From: Aurantiochytrium sp. KH105
Taxonomy: Eukaryota > Sar > Bigyra > Thraustochytrida > Thraustochytriidae
Reading direction: 5' to 3'
Assembly: GCA_003116975.1 (NCBI GenBank)
Contig: BGKB01000111.1
Span: forward strand, 159,718 to 223,717
Length of the DNA: 64,000 bases
Shown: positions 28,295 to 38,244 of the stretch, piece by piece
Layout of the letters: every line of letters starts with the position of its first letter
Position numbering within the stretch: the stretch's first letter is position 1
Program-made: the position numbers and the translations under genes
Notes under the pieces: model-generated
The model's database searches: none
What the model was told of the DNA's origin: nothing
What the model saw: the letters and a program-made list of their open reading frames with translations, nothing else

Positions 28295-30301
28295 TCAGTC
28301 AGTTTGATTCGTGCCGCTGCTGGCCCCGTGGAAACGTGTAATGTCATACTCCGTGACGATTACAATGGAGCAGTCGGTGTCCCACCAGGCATACGGCCGT
28401 GACTCGAGCCAAACGGTCTCGCCTTCCTTGTTGAAGCGCCGAATGCGAACAGCCTTTTTCGTGTCTTGGAAAGAGGAGCGCACGAGCTCGACGTCGTCCG
28501 GATGGAGAAAATCCTTGTTGTTGTGGCCCACGACCTCCGTGTCAGTGTAGTGAAGAATTTGTAGACACGAAGACTTCGAGACAAACTCGACCCTGCCCGT
28601 GGCCACCTCGATGCGCCACGTGAGCACGTGTGGGTTCTCGTTGAGCATTTTGTGAAAATCGGGAAGAACCCCGAGCATGGAGTTGAGCTCGCGCTGGACG
28701 CTGGTAGCGGTCTTTTTCGTGACGTTGAGGTCCTCCTTCAGACGTTGGCTCTCGAGGCTTGCCGCCTTGGCCTGCGCTAGCGCAGAGTCGAGGCCCTGCT
28801 CTGCCTCAAACCATTTTCGTTCTGCCGAAGCGCGCATCTCCTTTTCCCGTTTAAGCATGAGCGTGGGCAGAAGCGAGGAGCTCTCAATGAGGACCTGGCG
28901 CTCGGAAGGGGCGCCAACGCGAATCCAGCTGCCCACAACGGGGAGCTCCGAGTGATTGGCGTCGAGCCAGCGCCACACGACCTTGCGTTCGTGCGGGCGT
29001 TCGTCGTTGCGGGCAAAAATGGAAGCCTTGAGTTGCTGCTTGAGGGTCTCGCGATCGGCGTCCGCGATGTAGTCGAAGATGTCGACGCTGCCCTGTTCGA
29101 TCGCGCTCATCGATACGCCCAAAAGGTGCCGCATGGGCAGCGAGGCTTCTTGCACGATACCCTTGAGCAAGACCACCTGGTCTGCATCCATGGATCCGAT
29201 GAGATTCTGCGTGACAACGTCATCGGCACTGAGGTCTCCGAGGAGACCCGACGAAGGGGACGAGGGCGACGCCGAGCTGGACGTTGAGGACGAGGAGGCG
29301 CCGGGTCCGAAATCGGGGACCTGGGCTCCAGGCGCCGGACCGAGGAGCAGACGGACGTTGACCAAGAGGCCCGAGGTGATGTCGTAGACGGCGTTGAGAT
29401 GGTGCGTGGAGGCCTCGCGGCGCCATCCGTTGACTTTAAGCGACATGGACACGAGGGCGATTTGCGTGACGGGCTTGACAATGTAGTCCTTTGCGCCTGC
29501 GCTCACCAGCTCCTTTGCCTTGTCCAGGTCGTCGTCGGTGGAAACCATGACAATGGGGATGTCGCGGATGCGCTTGTCTTGCAGGATGCGCACAAGGACC
29601 TCGCCGCCGCTGAGCCCAGGCATGTTGACATCGCAGAGCACAATGTCGAATTCATGTGGCGAGGCATAGAGACGGTTGAGCGCGTCGGCGCCGCGGAGAA
29701 CCCACTCGTTGCGGATTTTGAGCTGATTGAGCTGGTTTGACATGAGCCGCGCCGCGACCTCCTCGTCGTCGACGATGAGGACCTTGATGTCGTTGGGACT
29801 GCCTGCGCGCGACTGCAGCGCGTTATTCGAGTGGCGGCTGCTGTGCTTGGCGGAGTGCGTATCGGTGTGGTCGTCTTCGGAAGTGTCCATGTGCGCGTCG
29901 GCGTCGCCTGTGTCGGCTACGCCTGGGGCGTCATAATGTGGGGCACGTTGCTGCAGCGGCCTGCGTTGCCTTCTCGCGCCGAGGGGCGACGCGGGGGGCG
30001 AGACGGCCTCCCCCGCAGCACGCTCGGCGAGCGCCTGGTTACATTCGAGGAGGAGTCGCTGGACCTCCTCGCCCTGCAGGGGCTCGAGCTCGAGCTGCGA
30101 GGGGTCCCGGAGGACCTCGAGCAGGCCGCTCAGGGTGTTGAGCACGGCGCTGTACGAGCGCACGGCCTCGGGCACCTTCTTCCCCGCCGACGAGGTGCCC
30201 AGGGTCGCGCTTCCCGTGCTATGTCGCCGGTTCCTCTCCGCGGCCCTCTGTGCTGGCGTCTGGGCTGTCTGCGCCTCCGCGCTTTCCTCCGCGGCGGACA
30301 T
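28295..30301 (-). CDS. Response-regulator receiver / PAS signalling protein, 668 aa
   Basis: Residues 1-170 are a low-complexity leader with a possible helix (SYSAVLNTLSGLLEVLRD). Residues about 172-290 are a complete receiver domain: acidic pair Asp178-Asp179 in VLIVDDEE, phospho-acceptor Asp224 in VLCDVNMPGLSG, Ser/Thr switch at 254-255 (MVSTD) and Lys276 (YIVKPV). A Ser/Pro linker leads to a PAS-like region (about 365-460), a coiled coil (about 480-540, including AQAKAASLESQRLKEDL) and a C-terminal PAS domain (about 555-655: VLTWRIEVATGRVEFVSKSS, NKDFLHPDDVELVRSSF). No histidine kinase or DNA-binding domain is seen. It is probably the output end of a phosphorelay, or a PAS sensor modulated by phosphorylation. 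It is divergent from the ARMC6-N-like gene across a GC-rich island. Confidence 0.88.
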   Translation of the reverse strand: MSAAEESAEAQTAQTPAQRAAERNRRHSTGSATLGTSSAGKKVPEAVRSYSAVLNTLSGLLEVLRDPSQLELEPLQGEEVQRLLLECNQALAERAAGEAVSPPASPLGARRQRRPLQQRAPHYDAPGVADTGDADAHMDTSEDDHTDTHSAKHSSRHSNNALQSRAGSPNDIKVLIVDDEEVAARLMSNQLNQLKIRNEWVLRGADALNRLYASPHEFDIVLCDVNMPGLSGGEVLVRILQDKRIRDIPIVMVSTDDDLDKAKELVSAGAKDYIVKPVTQIALVSMSLKVNGWRREASTHHLNAVYDITSGLLVNVRLLLGPAPGAQVPDFGPGASSSSTSSSASPSSPSSGLLGDLSADDVVTQNLIGSMDADQVVLLKGIVQEASLPMRHLLGVSMSAIEQGSVDIFDYIADADRETLKQQLKASIFARNDERPHERKVVWRWLDANHSELPVVGSWIRVGAPSERQVLIESSSLLPTLMLKREKEMRASAERKWFEAEQGLDSALAQAKAASLESQRLKEDLNVTKKTATSVQRELNSMLGVLPDFHKMLNENPHVLTWRIEVATGRVEFVSKSSCLQILHYTDTEVVGHNNKDFLHPDDVELVRSSFQDTKKAVRIRRFNKEGETVWLESRPYAWWDTDCSIVIVTEYDITRFHGASSGTNQTD

Positions 30302-31378
30302 GCTCGCGGGCGGGCGGCGGGGCGGGCGGCCGGGCGCGCGGGCGCCTGCCTGCCTGCCTCCCTGCCTTCGCTGCTTGCTCCGCTGTCGCCGCGCGCGGCC
30401 TCCCTCGAGCGCGCGGAGCGGAGCGCGTCTGGCCTCGCGCAGGCGAGCGAGCCTCCCCGACGCCGTCCCCGTGCGCGCGCGCGCGGCCGGCCGGCCCAGG
30501 GGCCGACGTGCGTGCGCGTCTGCGGCCTCCCTCCCGCGGCCTCCCTCCCTCGGGCCTGGCGCTGCGCTGCGCTGCGCGGGCGGCGGGCGTCGCGCCGTGC
30601 GCAGGGGCTGCGGCGCTCAGGCCCGATTCCTTTCTGCCCTTGCTCCTCCCTCCCTCCCTCCCTCCCCCCTCCGCCTCCTGCTTCCCCTCCCTGCCCCTCC
30701 TCCCTCCCGCCCCTGCCGCTGCTGCCACTGCGCTGCCGCCGCTGCTCCGCGCGCCGCCGCTCCGCCCGCGCTGGTGCCTCTCTGCCTCGCCGGCCTGGCT
30801 GGCCCGCGCCTCGCCCGCCTCGCCCGCCTCGCCTGCCGGGCTGGCCGCCCTCGCCCGCCGCACGCAGCTGGAGGGAGGGAGGAAGGGAGCTGCTTTCTTT
30901 CCTTCTTCTGCGTGCTTGCTCGCTCGCGCGCTTGCTCTCCTCCTCTCCCGCTCTCCTTCTCGCTTTCTTGCTTTGCGTGGAAGGGAGGGAGGAGGAAAGG
31001 CAAGCTGCGCTGCGCTGCACTGCACTGCAGAGAGAGGCCTGCCTGCCTGCCTGCCTGCCCGCCGGGCTCAGCTAGCTAGCTGGCCGCGAAGCGAGAGAGC
31101 CCCCCTCGCGCTAGCGTGAAGCGACGGACGAGGGCAGCAGCGAGGAGGTTGGCTTGGGTTGACCTTGATTCATAGCTCGGCGTGGCTTGTCTCGCCTCAC
31201 TTGGGCTTGCGCGCCTTCCTTCTCTTCTGGCTGACTGTGAGTGGTCAGTCAGTTGTGCATGAGATCGAGCATCGCGCTGCCCGCGCCTTCTCCTCAAGTT
31301 AGCTGCTGGCAGTGCCGAAAAGCAGCACAGACGGGCGGCACCTGGTTGGCTACGGACACGGCGGCGGACGCGGGGACG
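30302..31378. other. Bidirectional GC-rich promoter island
   Basis: About 1.1 kb of very GC-rich DNA with CCTG, CCCT and GCTGC repeats. Open frames of 250-400 codons run through it on both strands at once, and all are Arg/Ala/Pro/Gly-rich, so I regard them as compositional. It likely drives both flanking genes. Confidence 0.6.
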
Positions 31379-31900
31379 ATGGACCCCACGGGAACCAGGC
31401 TCTTGCCTGGCAAGACCGCCAAGGACCTCACACCCGAGGAGCTCGAGCAGCTTCGAGAACGCGCGCGCATGCAAAACGCCAAGGAGGAGCAGCTCACGCA
31501 GCTGCTCTTGAGCGGCGATATGCGCGGACTCACGCTCATGAACAACATTTCACAAGACACATTTGACGAGGCCGTCAAGGAGAACATGGAGGAGTTTGAA
31601 ATGACGCGCGAAGAGGCCATTGCGGACGCTATTGAACAGTTTGAGCGCCAGGGCGCTTCCCTCGCCGGCGTCAAGACTGCCCAGGAAACCACTCCTTCTT
31701 CTTCAGCAGCAGCAGCTGACGCAGGTGCAAACGGAAACGGAAACGCAAACGCAAGCGCAGACGCAGACGCAGACGCAGAGTCTACGTCCGCACCAGCAAC
31801 CGTGCCAGATGAAAAAGACAAACTCATCGCTGCCCAAGATAGCAATAGTGCCCAAGATCAGGAAACGGCGCCGGCACAGGATGAAGAGGGCAAGCCTTGA
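31379..31900 (+). CDS. Stand-alone ARMC6 N-terminal-like protein, 173 aa
   Basis: From ATG 31379 the product is 173 aa. After [20 protein letters not shown] comes [40 protein letters not shown] and GV. This closely matches the segment I recall at the N-terminus of ARMC6 proteins (I.Q.TFD..V.EN.EEF.M..EEA..EA..QFE.QGVDLS). In ARMC6 it precedes armadillo repeats; here it is followed only by an Ala/Asn/Asp/Glu-rich low-complexity tail and a stop. No armadillo repeats are present downstream. It may be a free-standing adaptor domain or a truncated paralogue. The frame extends upstream to 31241, but that part lacks coding character. Confidence 0.7.
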   Translation: MDPTGTRLLPGKTAKDLTPEELEQLRERARMQNAKEEQLTQLLLSGDMRGLTLMNNISQDTFDEAVKENMEEFEMTREEAIADAIEQFERQGASLAGVKTAQETTPSSSAAAADAGANGNGNANASADADADAESTSAPATVPDEKDKLIAAQDSNSAQDQETAPAQDEEGKP

Positions 31901-34701
31901 CGAAATGGTGTCTACGCACTCACCACTTTCGCGAGCCATTGACCGTACATAAGCGTCGACCTTTTATTCCGCCCTCCGTGCGTAAACTTGCCAACTATTC
32001 TTGTTTCCAGGAAAATCACATACATCTCGGTGGCGTCCTTTGCTGGACGAGTACAACGCCTGATCCATGTCTCCTTGCAAGACGTCCTTCACTCAAAAGA
32101 CACGCAAAGCACGGCTAGGCTTAGGCCTCTAGAATGAGAGAGCCTTGAACAAATCAAGTCATTCCTCACTAACAAAAAGCCTGCGCTCCTCGCTTGCAGA
32201 GAGATTGTCAATATCTTCTTACCTTTGCCTTCTTGCTGGACGCTTGACCGCGAGTCAGTCAGTATCTGCTTCTCTCGACCCATGCATGACCCGCCGCTTG
32301 TCCTCCCTTGTCTTTATAGGCTATAAAACTATTGATCTTGCCAACCGCATGAAGCCCATTCCATCATAATGACACGGCAAGGCTCGAGCTGATGAATGGT
32401 GGCTGGCCGCCCGCCCGCCCGTCAACACCGATGTCAAGGGATTGCGCACCCGCACCGAGCATAGCCTTCACGAATTTCCATTGTGCACCTTTGTGCAGAG
32501 CATTCAGCCAAGAAGATGCCCAACGGCGGCCAATTTCATGGCGCCTCCGCATCACCGCACGCGCGGAACAACGCATATTTCGCGCTGCTTTGCCACTAGG
32601 GGCCTACAGCTCGGCGCAGCCTAAATTCAACTTAATCTGTCACCGTCCCATGATACCGGCAGCGGGCGGCGGCTGAAGTTAAAGACGGACTCAGAGGAGC
32701 CAGCCTGAGCGACGCCGAGCGCTCGAGCATGCATGGCTGAGCTGAGCAGTGGCTTGCGCCCTCCCGCATCGCCCTCTTCTCCGCACAAGGCTCGACTTCT
32801 CCGCAAAAGGTTCGTCTTCTCCGCACAAATTCACTAGCCGTTTATTCAGCGCAGCGCTGCGCCCCATGGCCATACGCAGACCGTTTTGGCCCTCACTCTC
32901 TTCGTGTTACCGGTGGCTTTTGGCACGTGGTTCGTTCAACCAACTGCAAGCGTCACGTCAGGCAGCACTTGCCGAGCATTGTGAACGGAGCGAGGAAGGC
33001 GACAAATGCTACGCCGGAAGCGGCCATCTGCAGCTGGCAGCCACATCTGTCTGTCTATCTGTCTGTCTGTGTCTGTCTGTCTGTTTGTCAGACCGTCTGA
33101 CTGACATACTGACTGTCTAGTCGCAGGCAGTCAGCCAGACGTTACCAAGAGGCGGCAATCGCGTGTGTAGTGGAGGCTTCGCTGGAACAGCCACACCACG
33201 TAACGTTGGGTCACACGTCGGCCCCCCTTCGGTGTTGTTATGTCCACAGGTGGGTCGGGTCGGTCGGTCGGTCGATTCTTCAATTCATTGATTGGTTGAT
33301 TGATCGAGATTGACAATGAGTGCTCGATAGATCGGTCAGCCGCGGGTGGATGGTTGCGCGAGTGGGTAGGTGGGTGGCGGTCGAATCGACTCGACGTGAC
33401 TGACCTCGCTCGCTTTGCATTGCTTTGCTTTGCTCTGCTCTGCTTTGCTTTGCTTTGGATTGTGCCACCGAGCTCGGACGATAGCGCCCTACCATCCTTC
33501 CCATCCGCCGAGCACAGGGAGGGCCTTGGCGAGATGGTTTGTCTCGAGTGCCAATCGAGTATTTTCTTGGCTGGGTAGAAACCGAGAGCGCTGCTGACTC
33601 GTTGTAGTGCAGAGCGCGGTGGTCGCTCTTGCGCCATGTGGCATGTAACCAACAAATATTGCATTCTTTCCATTGGCACCACCACCACTTGCCCTACGCT
33701 GCGGCCTGCAGCCTGCTGCGTTTTTCTTCGTTTCGTTCAGGAAACCACCGCGAAGAGGAAGAAGATGGCCATGGTTGGCCAATCTCGAGAGCAACTGTCG
33801 GCGCGACGGCGCGGTGCTGTGCGGTGCGGTGCGCAGCACGTGAATGCATCGAGTAGATATTCTGCAAGCGGTAGCTGCAGCTGCAGCTGGCCCTGTTCTG
33901 GGACAAAGTTCCGGTAAGAACAAAGCAAGGAGAAACCGAGGCAACTTCTGTGCGTAGCGGGGACACATCCCTAGCATCCTGCTCGCTCGCTCGCTTGCTT
34001 GCTTGCTGGTTGGCTGGTTGGCTGGCTTACGACTTAGTGCGACGCGCATGTGCTATTTTTTCGTTTCTCTGACCAGCGAAAATGGAGGTCGCAAGCTCCG
34101 TGAAGGAATGAGGAATCAGATAGCCGTTCGCCGTCCCGTCATGCCATGCCATGCAGTGATACATGCACTGCAGCTGACTATAGCTTGGGCAAGCTGTGTT
34201 GGCCATTACTGGCTCGCTGCTAAAGTGAACGAATTCGTTTTTCTTGCTGATATCGGCCCTCGCTCTTTTGCCGTTTCGATCGCTGTAGTCTTGCCCTGAC
34301 GGGACTGCGGTAGTACGTGGTTCGAGTCGAACAAACGGCTTCAAGCTTGGAGGCTTTGCTTGGCGTCGCGAAAGTCCAAGGCGTGCATTGATTCCTTTCG
34401 TCGTAGGAAAGCAAAGTTGCCCAGGCCCACGATTACCGCATCATGCTGTCGCCGGCCGTTTGGACGCTTGACCAACCCTTTTGCACTGGAAAGGTACAGG
34501 ATGTTTGTTGAACTTGGGCCAGATGGTTTCTCTCTATCCTGGCTGTTCGATCCGCTTCGATGTAAGCAAGAAATTGCGAGCGAGAAAGCAAGCAGGAAAA
34601 AACAGCGAGCGAGTGGGCGAGCGCGTCGACTGTTTCTTCCTTCGTTCGTCCTATGTGGCGGCCCCACCGAGCTCTTTTCGGATGGCTCGCTTCGCCTGAA
34701 A

Positions 34702-34707
<6 letters not shown>

Positions 34708-34737
<30 letters not shown>
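34708..34737. repeat. (GA)n microsatellite
   Basis: Uninterrupted GA run of about 15 units in the gene-poor region. Confidence 0.9.
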
Positions 34738-34738
<1 letters not shown>

Positions 34739-35396
34739 CGTCGAACGGACCCGCGCTGAGCCATTTGGGCAGTGGCCACTTGCTTGCTGTACTTGCTTGA
34801 CCCTCCCCGAGTTGTACGGGACCATGCCCTCCCCAGCGAGCCAGGATCATGTCTGTCAATCTGGTACTCTGTCTGTCCTATTCGTTGGCGTGGCCGCGGG
34901 GTCAAAAGCAGGCAGCACTGCACGCCTCCTCGCTATTTTCTTGCCGATGAATGAATGAGTGAATGTGTTGATGAATGAGTCATCAAGACGAGGGCTGGCT
35001 CGAATCACCACCCTCCCCCATCCACGCAGCAACCGATGGCGAGCGCGAGCGCTGGAGCTTGTCCATCTCTCCGCCTTTTCGCTCGTTCGAAGTTCGTGCA
35101 TCGATCCTTGCATGCATGCATGCATCCATCCATCCATCGCGCCGTGGGCCACTCCTCCTGCGCGCTGCAGTGCAGCTTGACTCTGCGCCCCCGCGGAGCC
35201 CCCTCGCTTGCGTGTCTCCTCCTGGCCATCTCAATTCTTTCTTTCCTCCTTTCCTTCTTTCCTCCGGAGTCCTTTCTTCTTCGGTTTCGCAAGCGACACG
35301 CTCGGCTGCGGCGGGACTCGAGGACGGGAGGGAGGGAGGGCGATTGGGGCAGCGAGGGAGGGCGAATAACAGCGAGGGAGGGGCCAATAGCCGGGC

Positions 35397-35483
35397 GGGG
35401 AGGGAGGGAGGGAGGGAGGGAGGGAGGGAGGGAGGGAGGGAGGGAGGGAGGGAGGGAGGGAGGGAGGGAGAGAGGGAGGGGGG
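35397..35483 (+). repeat. (GGGA)n tract, G-quadruplex-capable
   Basis: About 20 GGGA units almost without interruption on the plus strand. Every window of four G-triplets separated by one base fits the standard G-quadruplex pattern. Two shorter related patches flank it (35330-35343 and 35372-35384). Confidence 0.9.
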
Positions 35484-36380
35484 TATTGAGAGAGGCCGGC
35501 GGCTGTTAGTCGCCAGGTCGGGGCTGTTATCGATCGCGGCCCAGGGAGGAGGGAGGCGGAGGCAGGGGCGGGGAGGAGGCCTGAGAAGCGGAGTGCGTTA
35601 TTCTTCGCGTGGCCGAGCACGCGCAGCCGCCGCAGCTGGCCCTCCTCAGCTCGCTCGCCGCGCTCGCGCGCGAGGGAGGACTCGGCGCGACAGCGAGCTG
35701 CGGCATACGCGCTTCGCGAGGACGAGAGGACGAGACACGACAGGGCAGACGAGCCGAGCCGAGCCGAGCCGAGACGAGGCGAGACGAGACGAAACGAGAC
35801 GAGAGACGGGTCCGATCAGATTGAGCAGGCTGAGAGCGCTTTCCCTCCCCTTTTCGCTCCCCTCGCTCTCGCTTCGCTTGCTTGCTTGCTTTTGCTTGCT
35901 CGCAAAACAGATTCTTTGCGTTCGCTTTCCATCCATCCACGTCCATCCCGTCGTCGCCCCCGAGCTGGACGCGGCCAGGTCTGCGCAGCGACGCGTAGAG
36001 GAGCCGAGGCAGGGCAGGGCGGGGAAGGCCGGCGAGCAGGTGGACGTGCGGGCGGTCGGCGCGCGCGACGGCACGAGGAGCAGCAGCAGTCTCGCCTCGA
36101 GGCGGCAGACCGCAGACGGACGGAGCCGAGGGAGTGGGGTCAAGCGAAGAATAAAAACAAAGGGGGGGAAAAAGGGCGAACCCGGGTGCTACCGCCACGA
36201 GCGAGGCGTGGGACCGCGCAGACGGACGAGGCTGAAAGGAGCCGGAAATCAAAACACCGCGCCAGAGCAAGCGAGCGCGCGAGACTTGGACCCCGGCAGG
36301 CGAGCAGTCTGCACGCGCAAAACGACCAAGACAGACAATAGAAGGCAAGAACAAGCAAGCTAGCCAGCAAGCAAACAAAA

Positions 36381-36412
<32 letters not shown>

Positions 36413-36652
36413 CCCCACCGCAGCCCAGCAGGCGGAGCGAAACTCGGTTGGTGGACCACGGGGCACGCCACTTCACCTCTGCACCAGCTGGGGAAAGCCA
36501 AGCCAAGCCAAGCCAAGCCAAGGCAGACAAAACGAAAACACAGCGCGCGTGCGCACGCCCCACCCTCCGCTTTCATCCTCACCCTCCCTCCCTTCCCTCG
36601 GCAAATCATCAATCGAGCACTCGAGCAAACTTGAGCGATACGAAAGGAAACG

Positions 36653-36705
36653 GAACGAAACGAAACGAAACGAAACGAAACGAAACGAAACGAAACGAAA
36701 CGAAA
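36653..36705 (+). repeat. (GAAAC)n pentanucleotide repeat in the probable leader of the RING gene
   Basis: About ten perfect CGAAA units end some 40 bp before the ATG at 36745, so the transcript leader probably contains them. Confidence 0.85.
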
Positions 36706-36744
36706 TACATCAAGACGAAAACACATACACAAGACAACGCAAGC

Positions 36745-37587
36745 ATGAAGATGTGCAACAAGAGCAAAGCCACGCTCGCCGTCTCGATGGCATTGGTCGA
36801 TGAAATTCTTCTGGACCTCAACGCGGAAGCCGGCGAGGGCTCCCGCTCGACGCCCACGGCCGCTCTCAATGCAGAGGAAAAGGAAATGACCGCCTCGTGC
36901 GAGACCAGCAATGTCGCAGCAACCTCCGCATCAGATGCCGCAGCGAAACCGAGGCTGCCAAGGTCACCGCGACGGAAGCGCGCGCGCACCGAGACGTCCA
37001 CCAGCGAAGCCACTAGTGCCAGCGACGATTCGGACTCACCGCCCGCCTCCAAACCGAGGCTCGACTTTGAGCAGGACGCGGACCTGCGCAGCTCCTTGTC
37101 ATGCCCCATCTGCCTCGATCTCTTTCACCGTCCCTGCACCTTGCGCTGTGGACACTCCTTTTGCCGCGGATGTCTCGCACGCCACGAAGCCGTGCAAAAG
37201 GACGCTCTCTTGCAGCGCGGGATGCTCCAAGAAAATGTTCAGATTCCGTGCCCGACTTGCCGGGAACCCACCGTCTCGAGCGCCAGTCTCTGCGAGAGTA
37301 TCACACTCAAGCACATGCTCCAGCGCTGCTTTCCCTCGCACGTTGCGGCGCGTGAAACCGAAACAAACATTGAGACGGAGCATCTACGCATCTCGCTGGC
37401 AAGCTCCCGCGACCGTCTGGTGCGCTACCGGCAGAGTCGCGCCCGGATCACGCAAGACCTCGCTGCTCTCAAGGCGACATTTTTAAAAATGCGCAAGGAG
37501 CACGACGCTATTCTTCTCGCATGCACCCACGAGCTCCGCCATGCCCAGCAGATAAAGGCCGCTCTCGACAGCGCACGATTTGCCTGA
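36745..37587 (+). CDS. RING-finger protein, probable E3 ubiquitin ligase, 280 aa
   Basis: The C3HC4 RING spans residues 120-172: Cys120, Cys123, Cys135, His137, Cys140, Cys143, Cys169, Cys172 ([25 protein letters not shown], then IPCPTCRE). The loop between the fourth and last cysteine pairs is long (25 residues). The N-terminal 110 residues are Ser/Ala-rich and disordered, with a basic patch ([12 protein letters not shown]) that could be a nuclear localisation signal. The C-terminus (about 205-280) is a predicted coiled coil. RING followed by coiled coil is TRIM-like, but no B-box is seen. The ATG at 36745 is preferred because the frame upstream runs into pentanucleotide repeats; a second ATG follows two codons later. 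The substrate is unknown. Confidence 0.85.
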   Translation: MKMCNKSKATLAVSMALVDEILLDLNAEAGEGSRSTPTAALNAEEKEMTASCETSNVAATSASDAAAKPRLPRSPRRKRARTETSTSEATSASDDSDSPPASKPRLDFEQDADLRSSLSCPICLDLFHRPCTLRCGHSFCRGCLARHEAVQKDALLQRGMLQENVQIPCPTCREPTVSSASLCESITLKHMLQRCFPSHVAARETETNIETEHLRISLASSRDRLVRYRQSRARITQDLAALKATFLKMRKEHDAILLACTHELRHAQQIKAALDSARFA

Positions 37588-37955
37588 CGCCACCCTATTC
37601 AACTCAAAAAGCAGACAGAAACGCAAACAAAACAAACAAACATACTAGCCTACATGCAAACCACAAAACACAGCCAAACAAACGAACACACAAACGAACA
37701 AAACAAGACATATCGTTAGTTGTTAGCCTGCATTGACTTCAAGCTTGAATAAAATCAGAATTTTTCTTTCTCTTATTTTTTTAACACGGAGTCCACGAGA
37801 GAAATACATGATTTTGCGAAGGCCAATCGGCACCTAGACCCCTCCGGCTTTGATTTTTTTTTCGAATCGGTTGGTCGACCGTTCGCCCACCGGCGAGAAA
37901 CGTCGATTGCCGCAGTCTTGGTCTGCAAAGTCAACTCGTTGCAAAGTTAGACCGC
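37588..37955. other. Intergenic, 3' flank of the RING gene
   Basis: Starts with AACAAA/CAAAC-rich 3' sequence. No gene supported. AATAAA at 37748 may be a polyadenylation signal. Confidence 0.45.
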
Positions 37956-37980
37956 GGGCGCCCCGGGGCGCCCTATATAA
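37956..37980 (+). promoter_or_regulatory. 18-bp perfect GC palindrome abutting a TATA box
   Basis: GGGCGCCCCGGGGCGCCC (37956-37973) is its own reverse complement and is directly followed by TATATAA (37974-37980). This precedes the ATG of the duplicated-domain gene by about 265 bp, a sensible core-promoter position. The palindrome could bind a dimeric factor. Confidence 0.6.
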
Positions 37981-38244
37981 TATATGGGCAGGCGGGCGCG
38001 TGAAGGGCGGAGCAGAAGGGGGAGGGCGGCGCGCCTAACGGCGGGAGCAGACGGGGATCGCAGGGGTGCGGCGGGCTCGCGGTGCCGCCGCGGGTGTACG
38101 GGCCTTGCTGCCCAGGAAAACCTGTGAGAGGGCGCGCGGTCAAGGGTAGCCTGTGCGCGTGGTTCACGCACGGGCTTGCGCAGGAACAGGGCCATATGGA
38201 GGCAGCTGAAGAGGCGCCGCCGCCGGTTCTGCCGTGTGGATGAT

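Larger units (their letters stand above)
31901..36744. other. Gene-poor 4.8-kb region rich in simple repeats
   Basis: No protein gene is supported. Many short frames occur but none has a domain. Features include TCTG/TGTC tetranucleotides (33050-33090), a TTTGC pentanucleotide patch (33415-33460), a GA run (34708-34737), a GGGA tract (35397-35483), pentanucleotide stretches GAGCC/GAGAC (35745-35805) and AAGCC (36493-36520), and a GAAA run (36384-36410). The right part probably contains the long leader and promoter of the RING gene. A non-coding RNA cannot be excluded. Confidence 0.55.

Noticed and set aside
29831..31119. Several 250-400 codon frames on both strands of the 30302-31378 island
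   Set aside because: Mutually overlapping, extremely Arg/Ala/Pro-rich, no conserved motif.
34975..36732. 462-codon plus and 401-codon minus frames around the GGGA and pentanucleotide repeats
   Set aside because: Both depend on simple repeats ([17 protein letters not shown]) and lack domains.
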